DNA from: Thalassotalea_F euphylliae
GTDB taxonomy: Bacteria; Pseudomonadota; Gammaproteobacteria; Enterobacterales; Alteromonadaceae
DNA length: 64,000 nt
Direction: 5' to 3'
Assembly: GCF_042682785.1 (NCBI RefSeq)
Contig: NZ_JBHUIB010000001.1
Coordinates: 496,001 to 560,000 of the forward strand
Shown: piece by piece, positions 33,578 to 43,622 of the stretch
How the letters are laid out: the number at the start of each line of letters is the position of its first letter
How positions within the stretch are numbered: position 1 is the first letter of the stretch
The notes under the pieces: generated by a model
Told to the model about the DNA's origin: nothing
What the model saw: the letters and a program-made list of their open reading frames with translations, nothing else
Database searches by the model: none
Program-made: the position numbers and the translations under genes

Positions 33578-35509
33578 ATGTCTAATATATTATCAAGCCG
33601 CTTTAAATTGTCGGCGATTACTTTATCTATGTTACTTGCCCTTACAGCATGTGATGATGGTGACGATGGCGCAGCAGGCGCTACTGGTGCACAAGGTGTG
33701 GCTGGTGTAGATGGTCAAAACGGTGCCGATGGTGCTGACGGTGCTGACGGTCAAGACGGCTCTCCTGGTGATCGCGGTATCATGCAACCAGCGGGACTAA
33801 CACGTTTAGCTACCGTGCCTACAGGTGCTGAAGTAACAGGTATTTTTGTCAATGCTGACGGTGATCTATTCTTCAACTTCCAACACCCTGATGATGTAAA
33901 CGACGAGGTGGATGCGGAAGGAAAAGCACACAACCGCGGCGGCGTTGGTGTTGTACAAGGTGTAAACATCAACAAAATCCCTAAAAATGCGATTTCTACA
34001 CCTATCCCTGTGTCTGATGAAGAAAAAGAAACCGTACAAGTGGCGTACGGTGAATACAAATTACTTGGTCAATACGGTGATACGTTTGAGGGTAACTTGG
34101 TCAACGGTCTAGGTGCCATTATGGGTGCAAGTGGTAAGCAAGAGCCTGGTTCTGTGGCAGAAGGCTGGCCTGACTTCAACGGCTATATCTCAACAGGTAC
34201 AAACGAAGGCTACTTATTTACCAACTGGGAATACTTCCCTGGTGGCATGAGCCGTATGAAAATCTCTAAAGACGCTAGCTCAGGCGAGTGGTCTGTTGAT
34301 AATACAGACGTCACTATGCTTGATTTTGGTACTTACGGCACAGTGGCAAACTGTTTCGGTTCAGTAACGCCTTGGAACACGCCGTTAACGTCAGAAGAAT
34401 GGGGTAACAATGGTGATGCAACTTGGTCTTGGAACGACCCTGCTGATACAGACAATGCTTCACGTGATGAGTTAGCGAAATTCATCAATGCAGGTATTAC
34501 TAATGCAACTGAAGCAACTTTATTCCCTAACACGTACCGTTACCACTACATTGTTGAAGTAACGGATCCAGCAGGTGCTGCTACGCCAGTTAAACGTTAT
34601 GCGTTAGGTCGCTTTGAGCATGAAAATGCGGTTGTAATGCCTGACCAAAAAACCGTTTACTTATCACAAGACAGCACCAACGGTGTGTTCTACAAATTCG
34701 TGGCAGATACTGCCGGTGACTTAAGTGCAGGTACTTTGTATGCAGCGAAGTTAACACAAGATGCAGGTAGCACAGAACCAGCGGTGACAGGTTTTGACAT
34801 CACTTGGATAGAGTTAGCAAGCGGCGACGAAGCAACGATCGAAAGCTGGATTGCTGAATACGACGCTATTGATACAGATAGCTATGTTGATGGCCGCAGT
34901 AACTACCTAACTGACGCAGATGCTATTGCATGGGCAGCAGGTGCAGCGACATTCGGTGCAGCTGACGCTCAATCAGCACAAGCTGTAACCGACGGTTACG
35001 AAGGTGCAGAAACATACCCAGGTACGGTTTCAGCAGGTCAAGCAATGGATGACCGTGTAGCATTCCTTGAGTCTCGCAAAGCAGCTCGCGCTAAAGGTGC
35101 AACGGCTGAATGGCGCAAGTTTGAAGGTATCAACATCAACACTACGCGTGCACAACAGCTTGTTGAAGATGGCGACCCTGCAACAACTGCATACGTTTAT
35201 TTTGCTATCGCTGATATCGATCGCGGCATGATTGATGGTGAAGGTGACATTCGCCTAAGTGCACGCGTTAAAGACTGTGGTGGTGTTTACCGTATGGCAC
35301 TTGCTGACGACTACGATGTAAGCCGCATCGAACCTGTATTGATGGGCGCTGCAGAGCGCAACGTTGAAGGTATCGAAGAATGTGACGCGAATGGTCTTTC
35401 ACAGCCTGATAACGTGGTTGTTATGGAAGATGGCCGAATCCTTATCGGTGAAGACGGTGGTCAAGCAAACAACACGCTTTGGATGTACGACCCTTCAGTA
35501 AACGACTAA
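33578..35509 (+). CDS. PhoX-like (DUF839) lipoprotein with collagen-like stretch
   Basis: 643 residues. A lipobox L-T-A-C puts a lipidated Cys at 25, so it is a Sec lipoprotein and not a Tat substrate like classical PhoX. Residues about 28-67 are a collagen-like Gly-x-y run (G-A-A, G-A-T, G-A-D and similar). The rest is the DUF839/PhoX propeller, with R-F-E-H-E-N-A and L-S-Q-D-S segments; PhoX enzymes are Ca/Fe-dependent alkaline phosphatases. Direct control by phosphate starvation is suggested by the Pho-box array upstream. It is separated from the next gene by a terminator hairpin. Activity is inferred from the family, not shown. Confidence 0.75.
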   Translation: MSNILSSRFKLSAITLSMLLALTACDDGDDGAAGATGAQGVAGVDGQNGADGADGADGQDGSPGDRGIMQPAGLTRLATVPTGAEVTGIFVNADGDLFFNFQHPDDVNDEVDAEGKAHNRGGVGVVQGVNINKIPKNAISTPIPVSDEEKETVQVAYGEYKLLGQYGDTFEGNLVNGLGAIMGASGKQEPGSVAEGWPDFNGYISTGTNEGYLFTNWEYFPGGMSRMKISKDASSGEWSVDNTDVTMLDFGTYGTVANCFGSVTPWNTPLTSEEWGNNGDATWSWNDPADTDNASRDELAKFINAGITNATEATLFPNTYRYHYIVEVTDPAGAATPVKRYALGRFEHENAVVMPDQKTVYLSQDSTNGVFYKFVADTAGDLSAGTLYAAKLTQDAGSTEPAVTGFDITWIELASGDEATIESWIAEYDAIDTDSYVDGRSNYLTDADAIAWAAGAATFGAADAQSAQAVTDGYEGAETYPGTVSAGQAMDDRVAFLESRKAARAKGATAEWRKFEGININTTRAQQLVEDGDPATTAYVYFAIADIDRGMIDGEGDIRLSARVKDCGGVYRMALADDYDVSRIEPVLMGAAERNVEGIEECDANGLSQPDNVVVMEDGRILIGEDGGQANNTLWMYDPSVND

Positions 35510-35529
35510 TAAGCAGTCTTTGACTGGCT

Positions 35530-35560
35530 GGGTGATCAGGTCAAGCCTGATCACCCTTTT
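35530..35560 (+). terminator. Terminator or attenuator between PhoX-like and CxxCH genes
   Basis: Perfect 11-bp stem GGGTGATCAGG/CCTGATCACCC with a 5-base loop and TTTT. Because the next gene begins 29 bases later with no obvious promoter, it may act as a leaky attenuator that lowers expression of the downstream pair. Confidence 0.8.
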
Positions 35561-35588
35561 CGTTTATTTTAGGAAAGAGAATACCAAC

Positions 35589-37337
35589 ATGCGTTTACAC
35601 ATTACTTTAACTCTACTTTTAGCTTCAACTAGTCTGTTTTTGAGCGGTTGTAACAATGAGCAATCTGCCAGCTCGCCAACTGACGAGGCCGAACAAATCA
35701 ACTCGTCTGTTGCTCTTACCGCGGCTCAAAACAATGACGAAGATACTGCGCACTCTCTTGCAGAAACATATCATCAAGTCGAGTCTTACGCACCGGCCAA
35801 AAAGTGGCTTGAAGCGGGTCAGGTATACAACAAAGAGGCACCGATTCCAGCACAGTGTTATACAAAAACCGATCAAGTAAATAACCCTTGCTATGTATGT
35901 CACCAAAGTTATCACGACCAACACTTACGCCCGAACAAACTGAACGATGGCTTCCAACAAGGTAGCTATGCTTTCTCTGATATTGGTGTAAGCAACAGCT
36001 GGCGAAATTTGTTCAAAGACAGAACACGCGAGATTGCCAACATTACGGATCGTCAAATCCTTAACTACATTAACCAAGATAACTATTCTCCATTTATCGA
36101 AAAACTAAAAAATTCCGACTGGAAAGGCGTTATCCCAGAAGTCAAAAATCTACATTTAGGTGCTGAAGCGTTTGACGAGCACGGTCTAGCCAAAGACGGC
36201 TCGGGATGGGTAGCATTCAATTATAAACCAATGCCAAGCACGTTCTGGCCAACCAACGGCTCAACCGATGATGTGATGATTCGCTTACCCGAGCCTTTTA
36301 TGCAAATAAACGGCGAATATTCGCGTGATGCCTACTACGCAAACCTTGCGCTAGTTGAAATGGCCATTGCCGATACACAAAGCACGACGTCTATTCCTTT
36401 AAATGAAAAACGCATTGGCGTTGATTTAGACGGCAATGGACAATTACAAGAACAAGTACGCACCATTAAACGCGGCACGCATTATGTTGCAGATGCATCA
36501 CATGTTGAGCTAGCGAAGATGCTTTACCCAGAAGGGACAGCCTTCTTACATACAGTACGTTACGTCAATGTAGATGACGAGGGAGAGATAAGCGTCTCAC
36601 CACGTATGAAAGAAGTACGTTACATGGTCAAGAAAAAGTTCCTCTCATTAGGCGAGCTCAAGGGCCGATACTACCTTGAACGTAAAGAAAAGCATTTTGA
36701 AAATCTACCTTACTACAACGAATTTGGCGATGATGGCGTCAGTAACAAGCACGGTTGGACACTTCTTGGCTTTATAGAAAATGAACACGGTGAACTGCGC
36801 CAGCAAAATAATGAAGAACAATTCTTCTGTACAGGTTGTCATAAAAGTGTGGGTTCTATTATTGATGAAACCTTTAGCTTCCCACGCAAGGTGGCCGGGG
36901 TGAATGGTTGGGGTTACATCAATCTGAAGTCAATCAGCGATGTGCCAAACATTGGTGAAGAAAAAGGCGAAATACTTACTTATTTAGAGCGTGCTGGTGG
37001 TGGTGATGAATTCCGCCAAAACCAAGAAATGATTGATCGCTGGTTCAACGCCGATGGTTCTGTAAACACGCAAAAGGTACTCGCACAGCAAAGTATCTAT
37101 GAGCTAATTACACCATCACGCCGTCGCGCACTAGACCTGAACAAGGCTTACAAAACCATTGTTGAAGAACAGAGCTTTATCTATGGCCGCGAAGCAACAT
37201 TAGGGAAAGCGAAAAATGTGCTAGTTGAAGTCAACGAAGAACAAGCACCGCTGAAACCCGAGCATATTCACCAGTGGGATATTCGCCTTGATTGGAGTAA
37301 AGGCGAAAACGTATCGGTTGCGCAAGCGGAGAAATAA
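35589..37337 (+). CDS. Lipoprotein with two CxxCH haem motifs
   Basis: 582 residues from the ATG at 35589, preceded by AGGAAAGAG, with lipobox L-S-G-C (Cys21); an upstream in-frame start runs through the terminator hairpin and is rejected. Two c-type haem motifs are visible: C101-Y-V-C-H and C414-T-G-C-H. The rest has no family I recognise. It is probably a membrane-attached periplasmic cytochrome-like protein. It is followed 2 bases later by a polytopic membrane gene, so the two likely form an electron-transfer or transport unit. Confidence 0.75.
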   Translation: MRLHITLTLLLASTSLFLSGCNNEQSASSPTDEAEQINSSVALTAAQNNDEDTAHSLAETYHQVESYAPAKKWLEAGQVYNKEAPIPAQCYTKTDQVNNPCYVCHQSYHDQHLRPNKLNDGFQQGSYAFSDIGVSNSWRNLFKDRTREIANITDRQILNYINQDNYSPFIEKLKNSDWKGVIPEVKNLHLGAEAFDEHGLAKDGSGWVAFNYKPMPSTFWPTNGSTDDVMIRLPEPFMQINGEYSRDAYYANLALVEMAIADTQSTTSIPLNEKRIGVDLDGNGQLQEQVRTIKRGTHYVADASHVELAKMLYPEGTAFLHTVRYVNVDDEGEISVSPRMKEVRYMVKKKFLSLGELKGRYYLERKEKHFENLPYYNEFGDDGVSNKHGWTLLGFIENEHGELRQQNNEEQFFCTGCHKSVGSIIDETFSFPRKVAGVNGWGYINLKSISDVPNIGEEKGEILTYLERAGGGDEFRQNQEMIDRWFNADGSVNTQKVLAQQSIYELITPSRRRALDLNKAYKTIVEEQSFIYGREATLGKAKNVLVEVNEEQAPLKPEHIHQWDIRLDWSKGENVSVAQAEK

Positions 37338-37339
37338 TC

Positions 37340-38071
37340 ATGAGCGGGCTTATGTTTGACTTTCCGTTATTCGATTTCACCGTCGCCAGTATTTTAATGG
37401 GATTAGGTATTGGGCTAGATGTCGCTATTGCGACGGTAGCAAGGTCAAATCAGCTCAATACCTTAAGAACAGCAGCACTTTGGGTTATTGGTGTATCTCT
37501 AACCCATACCCTGTTTCCCATGTTCGGCTACTTACTGGCTTACTTTAGTGTGCAAATTACGCCTGAAATTACGCCATTGATTGGTATTTTAGCGTTTGTT
37601 TGCATCTTCTTGTTCTTGAAAGGTGAGTTGACTGAGCTTGCAAACCCTGAACAAGAAAACACAAGTTCGCAAATACTGATCACCTTGGGCCTAATTCTCG
37701 CAGTGAGTTGGGATGCACTTTGGTCAGGTCCTGCAAAATCGGCACAAGTCATCGGGTGGCCAGAACTGATGGTTTGGATCTCTTTCATTCTTGTTGGCGT
37801 GATGGTATCGGTGTTGGCGTTAACGAGCCTTCGCTTGTCACATATTTTCAGTCGTATCGGTGAAAAGAAGCCTTACTTAGGTTTGCTTGGTAGCTGGATT
37901 CAATACGCGGTTATTGGCTATTTTGGCTTGTTGGCATTAATAAGATACACATTTGATATAAACATGTATTGGTGGCAAATATTAATGTTGTCCTCGGTGT
38001 TAATAGGTACTGCTATGTTGCTTTGTTTGAGATTGAAAAATGTTAAACAAGTATCATTACTCGACCATTAA
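37340..38071 (+). CDS. Polytopic membrane protein (MntP/LysE-like?)
   Basis: 243 residues with about six to seven hydrophobic segments. Two similar motifs, G-L-D-V-A-I-A in helix 1 and S-W-D-A-L-W-S-G in the middle, recall the duplicated acidic membrane motifs of MntP and LysE-superfamily exporters. This is weak evidence. It follows the CxxCH lipoprotein by 2 bases and ends before a strong terminator, so it is the last gene of that operon. Confidence 0.6.
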   Translation: MSGLMFDFPLFDFTVASILMGLGIGLDVAIATVARSNQLNTLRTAALWVIGVSLTHTLFPMFGYLLAYFSVQITPEITPLIGILAFVCIFLFLKGELTELANPEQENTSSQILITLGLILAVSWDALWSGPAKSAQVIGWPELMVWISFILVGVMVSVLALTSLRLSHIFSRIGEKKPYLGLLGSWIQYAVIGYFGLLALIRYTFDINMYWWQILMLSSVLIGTAMLLCLRLKNVKQVSLLDH

Positions 38072-38094
38072 CTACTAAACTAAGTTAGCTATAC

Positions 38095-38123
38095 AAAAAA
38101 GCCCTCCATTGAGGGCTTTTTTT
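38095..38123 (+). terminator. Rho-independent terminator after the membrane-protein gene
   Basis: AAAGCCCTC and GAGGGCTTT arms, CATT loop, T run. Confidence 0.9.
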
Positions 38124-38357
38124 GAGTGCCGTTACACATTTCTTTTTGTAATTTCTTGGGCACCAAACAACACTAATTAGTTTACCTAAAATAAAATGTA
38201 ACCAGTTGCAAAGCAATCAAAATCGTTACATTACAACAAAACATGAAACTAATTCAGGTTTCAACAAAACGTTCACACCCCATAAACGCTCTTACTTTTA
38301 AAAGCCAAATCTAATAAAAGCGTTGAAAAATGCAGAGTATTTGCAAATTAAATTTAT

Positions 38358-38372
38358 TGTTACAATATAACA
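38358..38372. promoter_or_regulatory. 15-base palindromic motif upstream of the BNR gene
   Basis: TGTTACAATATAACA is the exact reverse complement of the motif at 18470-18484. It lies about 150 bases before the start codon. The whole 38124-38522 gap (about 400 bases) is AT-rich, also has an ATGTAAC/GTTACAT inverted repeat at 38196-38231, and shows no gene. Confidence 0.45.
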
Positions 38373-38522
38373 CCGCAAACATAAGTTACTTGCTACTACT
38401 CGGTTTACTCGACAACACTCAACGCTGATTTCTTACTATTGGTCGCTTATCGTCTTGAACACATGATTGTTTCAATCTAGTGTAGATGTGTAACAAAATA
38501 ACAACTACACATTCGGTGAAAC

Positions 38523-41500
38523 ATGAAAAACCTTTTAAAAGCAGCTATTGCTGCATCTTTAATGGTTTCTGCAACAGGTGCTTTTGCAAAGTCTGACGCA
38601 GATGACAAATCATTGTTTACGAGCAAAACCTTTAATGCGATGGAACTTCGCAACATTGGTCCTGCTTACATGTCAGGTCGAATCGCAGATATCGCGGTTG
38701 ATCAGAACAATCCATCAACATGGTACACAGCTGTTGGTTCTGGTGGTGTTTGGAAAACCGTAAATGCCGGTAATACGTGGACGCCTATTTTCGATAAGCA
38801 AGCGGTTTACTCAACAGGTGATGTCACCATTGACCCAAGTAACTCAAATATCATTTGGGTAGGTACTGGTGAAAATAATGGTGGTCGCCACATTAGTTTT
38901 GGTGACGGTATCTACAAATCACTTGACGGTGGTAAAACTTGGAAAAACATGGGCTTGAAAAAGTCTGAGCGTATTTCAGATATTATTATTCACCCTACCA
39001 ATTCAGATATTGTTTGGGCGGCAGTACAAGGTCCATTATGGACTGGCGGCGGTGAACGCGGTCTATACAAAACCACTGATGGTGGTGAAACGTGGAAACA
39101 AGTATTAACACCTGAAGATGAGTGGACAGGTGTCACTTCGCTCCTAATTGACCCGCGTAACCCAGACAAGCTTTATGCTGCAACATGGTCTCGCCAGCGT
39201 AAAATTGAGTCTTACGTAGGTACGGGCCCTGGTGCTGGTATTCACACATCAGATGATGGCGGTGAAACGTGGACCGAGTTAAAAACCGGACTACCTAAAG
39301 GCAACATGGGTAAGATTGGTATGGCGATTTCGCCTATCAACCCAGATGTCGTTTACGCCACCATTGAAATAGACAATCGTAAAGGTGGCTTCTACCGCTC
39401 AGAAAATCGCGGTGCAAGTTGGACAAAAATGTCTGACGAAGTCGGCGGTGGTACAGGCCCTCACTACTACCAAGAAATCTTTGCCGACCAACATCAAATG
39501 GACCGTGTTTACATTGCCAGCAACTACAGTAAAGTGTCGGACGACGGTGGTAAAACATGGACACCTATCAGCACCAAGCGTAAGCATGTAGATGACCATG
39601 CATTTGCTTTCCACCCGACCGATCCTGACTTTGTATTAATCGGTTCTGATGGCGGTATTTACATGTCGCATGACCGCATGGAAAACTTCCGCTACATTGC
39701 TAACTTGCCATTAACACAGTTCTACAAAGTAGCGCCAGATGATGCAGAACCTTTTTACACGGTTTATGCAGGTGCTCAAGATAACTCTACACAAGGTGGC
39801 CCGTCGCGCACCAAACGTGCAGAAGGTATCAAAAACAAAGATTGGTTCTTAACACTAGGCGGTGACGGTCACCAACCAGCGGTAGAGCCAGGCAACCCAG
39901 ACATTATGTATTCACAATGGCAGCAAGGTAACTTGATGCGTCACGATTTAAAAACCCGTGAAAATGTCTACATTAAGCCGCAACCTCGTCCAGGCGAGCC
40001 GGCTGAGCGTTACAACTGGGATGCGCCAATCAATGTATCAACACATGATCCTAAGCGTATTTACCATGCGTCACAACGCGTGTGGCGATCGGATGACCGC
40101 GGTAATAGCTGGACACCAATCTCAGGGGACTTAACCAAGAACGGTAACCGTATGCATTCTGAGATGATGGGCCGTACATGGTCTGTTGAAGCAGGTTGGG
40201 ATATCTACGCGATGTCAGAATTCCACACCATTGCCAACTTCTCAGAAAGCCCTGTTGATGAAAACGTTCTTTGGGTAGGTACTGACGACGGCTTAATTCA
40301 AGTCACTACGGATGGCGGTAAAACGTGGAAGAAAATTGACCTAGGCAAAGTTAAAGGTGTACCTGCAACAGCTTATGTTAACGATATCCGCGCTGATTTA
40401 TTCGATAAAAACACGGTTTATGTGGCGTTAGATAACCACAAATACGGTGATTTCAAACCTTACTTAATCAAGTCAACAAACCTTGGTAAAAAGTGGACGT
40501 CACTAGCGAAAGACTTGCCAGAAAAGCACCTGGTATGGCGTATCGTACAAGACCACGTGAACAAAGACCTTATGTTCATCGGTACTGAGTTTGGTATTTT
40601 CTTCACCGTTGACGGTGGTAAAAAATGGCTAGAACTTGATGGTGGTATACCAACTATCTCTACTCGTGACGTGAAAATTCAACGTCGTGAGAATGATTTA
40701 GTGGCAGGTACTTTTGGTCGTGGTATCTACATTCTTGATGACTACGCGCCACTGCGTAACTTAACCGCGAAATCAATGGAGCAAGAGGCACTTTTATTCG
40801 CACCAAGCCGCCCAGTAAAATGGTTCACGCTCGACAGCAACCACGCGCGCACAGACGGTGATGATCGCTATGCAGCGAAAAACCCTGCACATGGTGCAAC
40901 ACTGACCTATTTCTTAAAAGACAGCTTATTAACAGCGAAAGAAAAACGTCAAGCTGCAGAAAAGAAAATGGTGAAGGATAAGAAATATCCTAAATACCCT
41001 TCTTGGGAATCAATTGAAAAAGAAAACCAAGAAGCGAAGCCTGCTGTTTACGTTGAAATCAGAGACGCAAAAGGTAACTTTGTTAACCGCGTAGCAGGTA
41101 AAACCACGAAAGGCTTACACCGTATTACATGGGGCATGACTTACGCGAAAGAAAGTGCAATCACAGGTGAAAAACCATCACCATGGCACCCTCTGGGTAA
41201 AGGCCTAATGGCAGCGCCGGGCAAATACACCGCAACACTATACAAACGCGAAGGCAGTGAAGTTAGCCAGCTAGCTACGCCAGTTGAATTTGAGCTGAAA
41301 GCCATTTTTGAAAATGCGCTAACGCCAGCTTCTCCGGATGATGTCCTTAAGTTTGGTCAAGAGGTTGTGGCTGCCGAGCGTCGCTCTTCAGCAGCAGGCG
41401 CAGTACTGAAAGGTATTAACAAGAAGATGGAAGCACTTCGTACAGCGCTTGATCGCACACCGAACAATGTGCCAGCACTTGAGAAGCAATATGCCGATAT

Positions 41501-41795
41501 CCAAGCGGAAATTAATGCCATTAACTTTGAACTGTACGGTTTGAAATCACGCGACCGCATGGGTACAAAACCAGCGAACATTTCAAGTCGTTTAGGCTAT
41601 GCAATGTCTGGCGTGCGCTCATCTTACGGCCCAACTAAGCAACACCACGAACAATTCGGGTACGCATTAGAAGGCCTTGATGCAGTGATTAAGCGCATTG
41701 ACACACTTGAAGAAGCAACAATTCCAGCGCTTCAAAAAGCCATGAGTCAAGCTGGTAGTCCTTGGACAGTAGGTACACCACTGACTGTTCAATAA
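38523..41795 (+). CDS. Exported BNR/Asp-box beta-propeller protein (VPS10/sortilin-like)
   Basis: 1090 residues with a signal peptide ending A-F-A-K. About ten Asp-box repeats are visible, of the form S/T-x-D-G-G-x-T-W (for example D-G-G-K-T-W, D-G-G-E-T-W, D-D-R-G-N-S-W), distributed over the first 700 residues, as in sortilin/VPS10 and sialidase-type propellers. The C-terminal 350 residues are more helical and Lys-rich. Such proteins are common in marine Alteromonadales and are often next to peptidase genes; the role is probably binding or degradation of polymers at the surface. It is monocistronic with a strong terminator. Confidence 0.85.
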   Translation: MKNLLKAAIAASLMVSATGAFAKSDADDKSLFTSKTFNAMELRNIGPAYMSGRIADIAVDQNNPSTWYTAVGSGGVWKTVNAGNTWTPIFDKQAVYSTGDVTIDPSNSNIIWVGTGENNGGRHISFGDGIYKSLDGGKTWKNMGLKKSERISDIIIHPTNSDIVWAAVQGPLWTGGGERGLYKTTDGGETWKQVLTPEDEWTGVTSLLIDPRNPDKLYAATWSRQRKIESYVGTGPGAGIHTSDDGGETWTELKTGLPKGNMGKIGMAISPINPDVVYATIEIDNRKGGFYRSENRGASWTKMSDEVGGGTGPHYYQEIFADQHQMDRVYIASNYSKVSDDGGKTWTPISTKRKHVDDHAFAFHPTDPDFVLIGSDGGIYMSHDRMENFRYIANLPLTQFYKVAPDDAEPFYTVYAGAQDNSTQGGPSRTKRAEGIKNKDWFLTLGGDGHQPAVEPGNPDIMYSQWQQGNLMRHDLKTRENVYIKPQPRPGEPAERYNWDAPINVSTHDPKRIYHASQRVWRSDDRGNSWTPISGDLTKNGNRMHSEMMGRTWSVEAGWDIYAMSEFHTIANFSESPVDENVLWVGTDDGLIQVTTDGGKTWKKIDLGKVKGVPATAYVNDIRADLFDKNTVYVALDNHKYGDFKPYLIKSTNLGKKWTSLAKDLPEKHLVWRIVQDHVNKDLMFIGTEFGIFFTVDGGKKWLELDGGIPTISTRDVKIQRRENDLVAGTFGRGIYILDDYAPLRNLTAKSMEQEALLFAPSRPVKWFTLDSNHARTDGDDRYAAKNPAHGATLTYFLKDSLLTAKEKRQAAEKKMVKDKKYPKYPSWESIEKENQEAKPAVYVEIRDAKGNFVNRVAGKTTKGLHRITWGMTYAKESAITGEKPSPWHPLGKGLMAAPGKYTATLYKREGSEVSQLATPVEFELKAIFENALTPASPDDVLKFGQEVVAAERRSSAAGAVLKGINKKMEALRTALDRTPNNVPALEKQYADIQAEINAINFELYGLKSRDRMGTKPANISSRLGYAMSGVRSSYGPTKQHHEQFGYALEGLDAVIKRIDTLEEATIPALQKAMSQAGSPWTVGTPLTVQ

Positions 41796-41812
41796 TACGT
41801 TAGCATAAACGT

Positions 41813-41840
41813 AAAAAAGGCACCGAAAGGTGCCTTTTTT
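41813..41840 (+). terminator. Rho-independent terminator after the BNR gene
   Basis: AAAGGCACC and GGTGCCTTT arms, GAAA loop, long T run. Confidence 0.92.
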
Positions 41841-41902
41841 GTGTGTGGGTAAACGCTATGTTTGCTGACTTTGTTTCACAAGTTAGTGAGAACGCTATAG
41901 GT

Positions 41903-42370
41903 CTACAATGCGGTAATATTTATCTTCTGCTTGTCCGAATAAACTGAATCTTGGGTTGTCACCGCACTAGTTTCGATATCAATACTGTAATTACCAGGCT
42001 TTTCTACACGGTATACAAGTAGATGCTGGCCTCTTAAGCCATCAATAGTCACCACTTCTTTGCTTTCGATTGTAACCCCAGGGCTTGCAGAAAACTTGAG
42101 TTCAACATTTTTGTATGCGGCAGCAATTAAGTAGCCAACTTTGACTTTGCCGGATTCATTCGCTGACGTAACTTGATTTCGTTCTACCATGATTCGAGGC
42201 GCAGAGACAGAACCTGACGCTTTGCGATGACCACTCATGGCATCAAAGCCACGATACCCGCCATGCATACCAAAACCGCCAAAACCACCATGCAAATCAC
42301 AAAGTGCATTAGCTGCACCAATGGGCATTAAAGCAGAAATAAACAGTAGGTTTTTAATATGTGTTTTCAT
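41903..42370 (-). CDS. Small exported Gly/His-rich protein of unknown function
   Basis: 155 residues from the ATG at 42370, which has AAGGAAAAGAG just upstream and opens a signal peptide ending A-N-A; a longer in-frame start lacks these. The mature N-terminus is Gly-rich (H-G-G-F-G-G-F-G-M-H-G-G-Y), and the rest looks like a beta-rich domain (K-V-G-Y-L-I-A-A-A-Y, Y-R-V-E-K-P-G-N-Y-S-I). No family is recognised. The His and Gly content would allow metal binding, which is only a suggestion. Confidence 0.65.
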   Translation of the reverse strand: MKTHIKNLLFISALMPIGAANALCDLHGGFGGFGMHGGYRGFDAMSGHRKASGSVSAPRIMVERNQVTSANESGKVKVGYLIAAAYKNVELKFSASPGVTIESKEVVTIDGLRGQHLLVYRVEKPGNYSIDIETSAVTTQDSVYSDKQKINITAL

Positions 42371-42664
42371 CTCTTTTCCTTTAAGAGCTAGAACAGCAGG
42401 ATTTAGCTCCAATCGGTGGTTGTCCACGTGATATGTTGCCAACAAGCAACGCTATCAACAACGGCATAGTAACATAACTTCAATCGTCGAAATATCATTC
42501 AGCATTTGAATCGGCTCAATTATTCTACCGCTCGTCGACAACACCTATTGAGAACTCATAACACCCTATAAATAGTTATAAAAAATTACCGAATCAAGCA
42601 TGTTATTTTTATGGCAGTTCAGTAAGATGTTGGCTTTGTGTTATTTGAACGTACGGGCGTATTC

Positions 42665-43552
42665 ATGGGTAAGATTAAACAAGTTGCCGTTGTCGGCGGA
42701 ACTCACGGAAATGAGTTCAGTGGTATTTATTTGTTAAAGAAGTGGCAAAGAAAACCTGAATTGCTGCATAGACCCGGATTAAGCATCGACACTGTATTCG
42801 CCAACCCTAAAGGGTTTGAAGAAAACAAACGTTACCTTGACTGCGATTTAAACCGTCAGTTTACCTTGGCAGACTTAGCCAATAACGAACTCACTAATTA
42901 TGAGCAAAGTCGCGCAAAAGTGATTAATGCGCAACTGGGCCCAAAAGGCAACGCAAAATCTGACTTCATCATTGATTTACACAACACCACGAGCAACATG
43001 GGTCCAACCCTTATTTTATTAAAGTCAGATGATTTTAATAAAAAGATGGGCGCTTATGTTCTCGCGAAAATGCCAGAAGCAGTTGTCGTTTTTGAAGATC
43101 AAGTATCAATGGAAGAACACTACTTTTTAGCGTCGATAGCTGACCAAGGTGTCATTGTAGAAATTGGTCCTCAATCACAATCTGTTATTCGCCAAGATGT
43201 GCTTGATTGGATGGAAAATATGACACAGGCGATCCTTGATTTCGTTGAACTTTACAACAGTGACAACTTACCTGAACTACCTTCAAGCTATGACGCCTAT
43301 AGTTACGTTGAAAGTATCAAGCTACCGATGGATGAAAACGGTGAGCGTATTGGTATGGTGCATAAAAATGTGCAAGACAATGATTTTAAACCATTGACTA
43401 AAGGCGACCCAATATTCACCTTATTCGACGGTGGCGAAATTACGTATCAAGGTGATTATGAAGCCTACCCTCATTTCATTAACGAAGCGGCTTATTACGA
43501 CAATAACCTTGCTATGTCATTAGGCAAGAAAATTACCGTATCGCTAGACTAA
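42665..43552 (+). CDS. Aspartoacylase/AstE-family zinc acylase
   Basis: 295 residues from the ATG at 42665; an in-frame GTG 27 bases earlier is unlikely because the family begins just before G-G-T-H-G-N-E. Zinc ligands are H14 and E17 in that motif and H106 in D-L-H-N-T-T-S-N-M-G, with D-C-D-L-N-R-Q-F in between. All match aspartoacylase (ASPA), which removes acetyl groups from N-acetyl-amino acids. It is followed by the LysR gene of the hut locus in opposite orientation. Substrate could be N-acetylaspartate or N-acetylhistidine. The Shine-Dalgarno is weak. Confidence 0.8.
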   Translation: MGKIKQVAVVGGTHGNEFSGIYLLKKWQRKPELLHRPGLSIDTVFANPKGFEENKRYLDCDLNRQFTLADLANNELTNYEQSRAKVINAQLGPKGNAKSDFIIDLHNTTSNMGPTLILLKSDDFNKKMGAYVLAKMPEAVVVFEDQVSMEEHYFLASIADQGVIVEIGPQSQSVIRQDVLDWMENMTQAILDFVELYNSDNLPELPSSYDAYSYVESIKLPMDENGERIGMVHKNVQDNDFKPLTKGDPIFTLFDGGEITYQGDYEAYPHFINEAAYYDNNLAMSLGKKITVSLD

Positions 43553-43622
43553 CCTTTGTCATTTACTAGCAGAACTTTCTATTTGTAAGAGCTTAGTCTA
43601 ACTAAGCTCTTACGTCATAACG

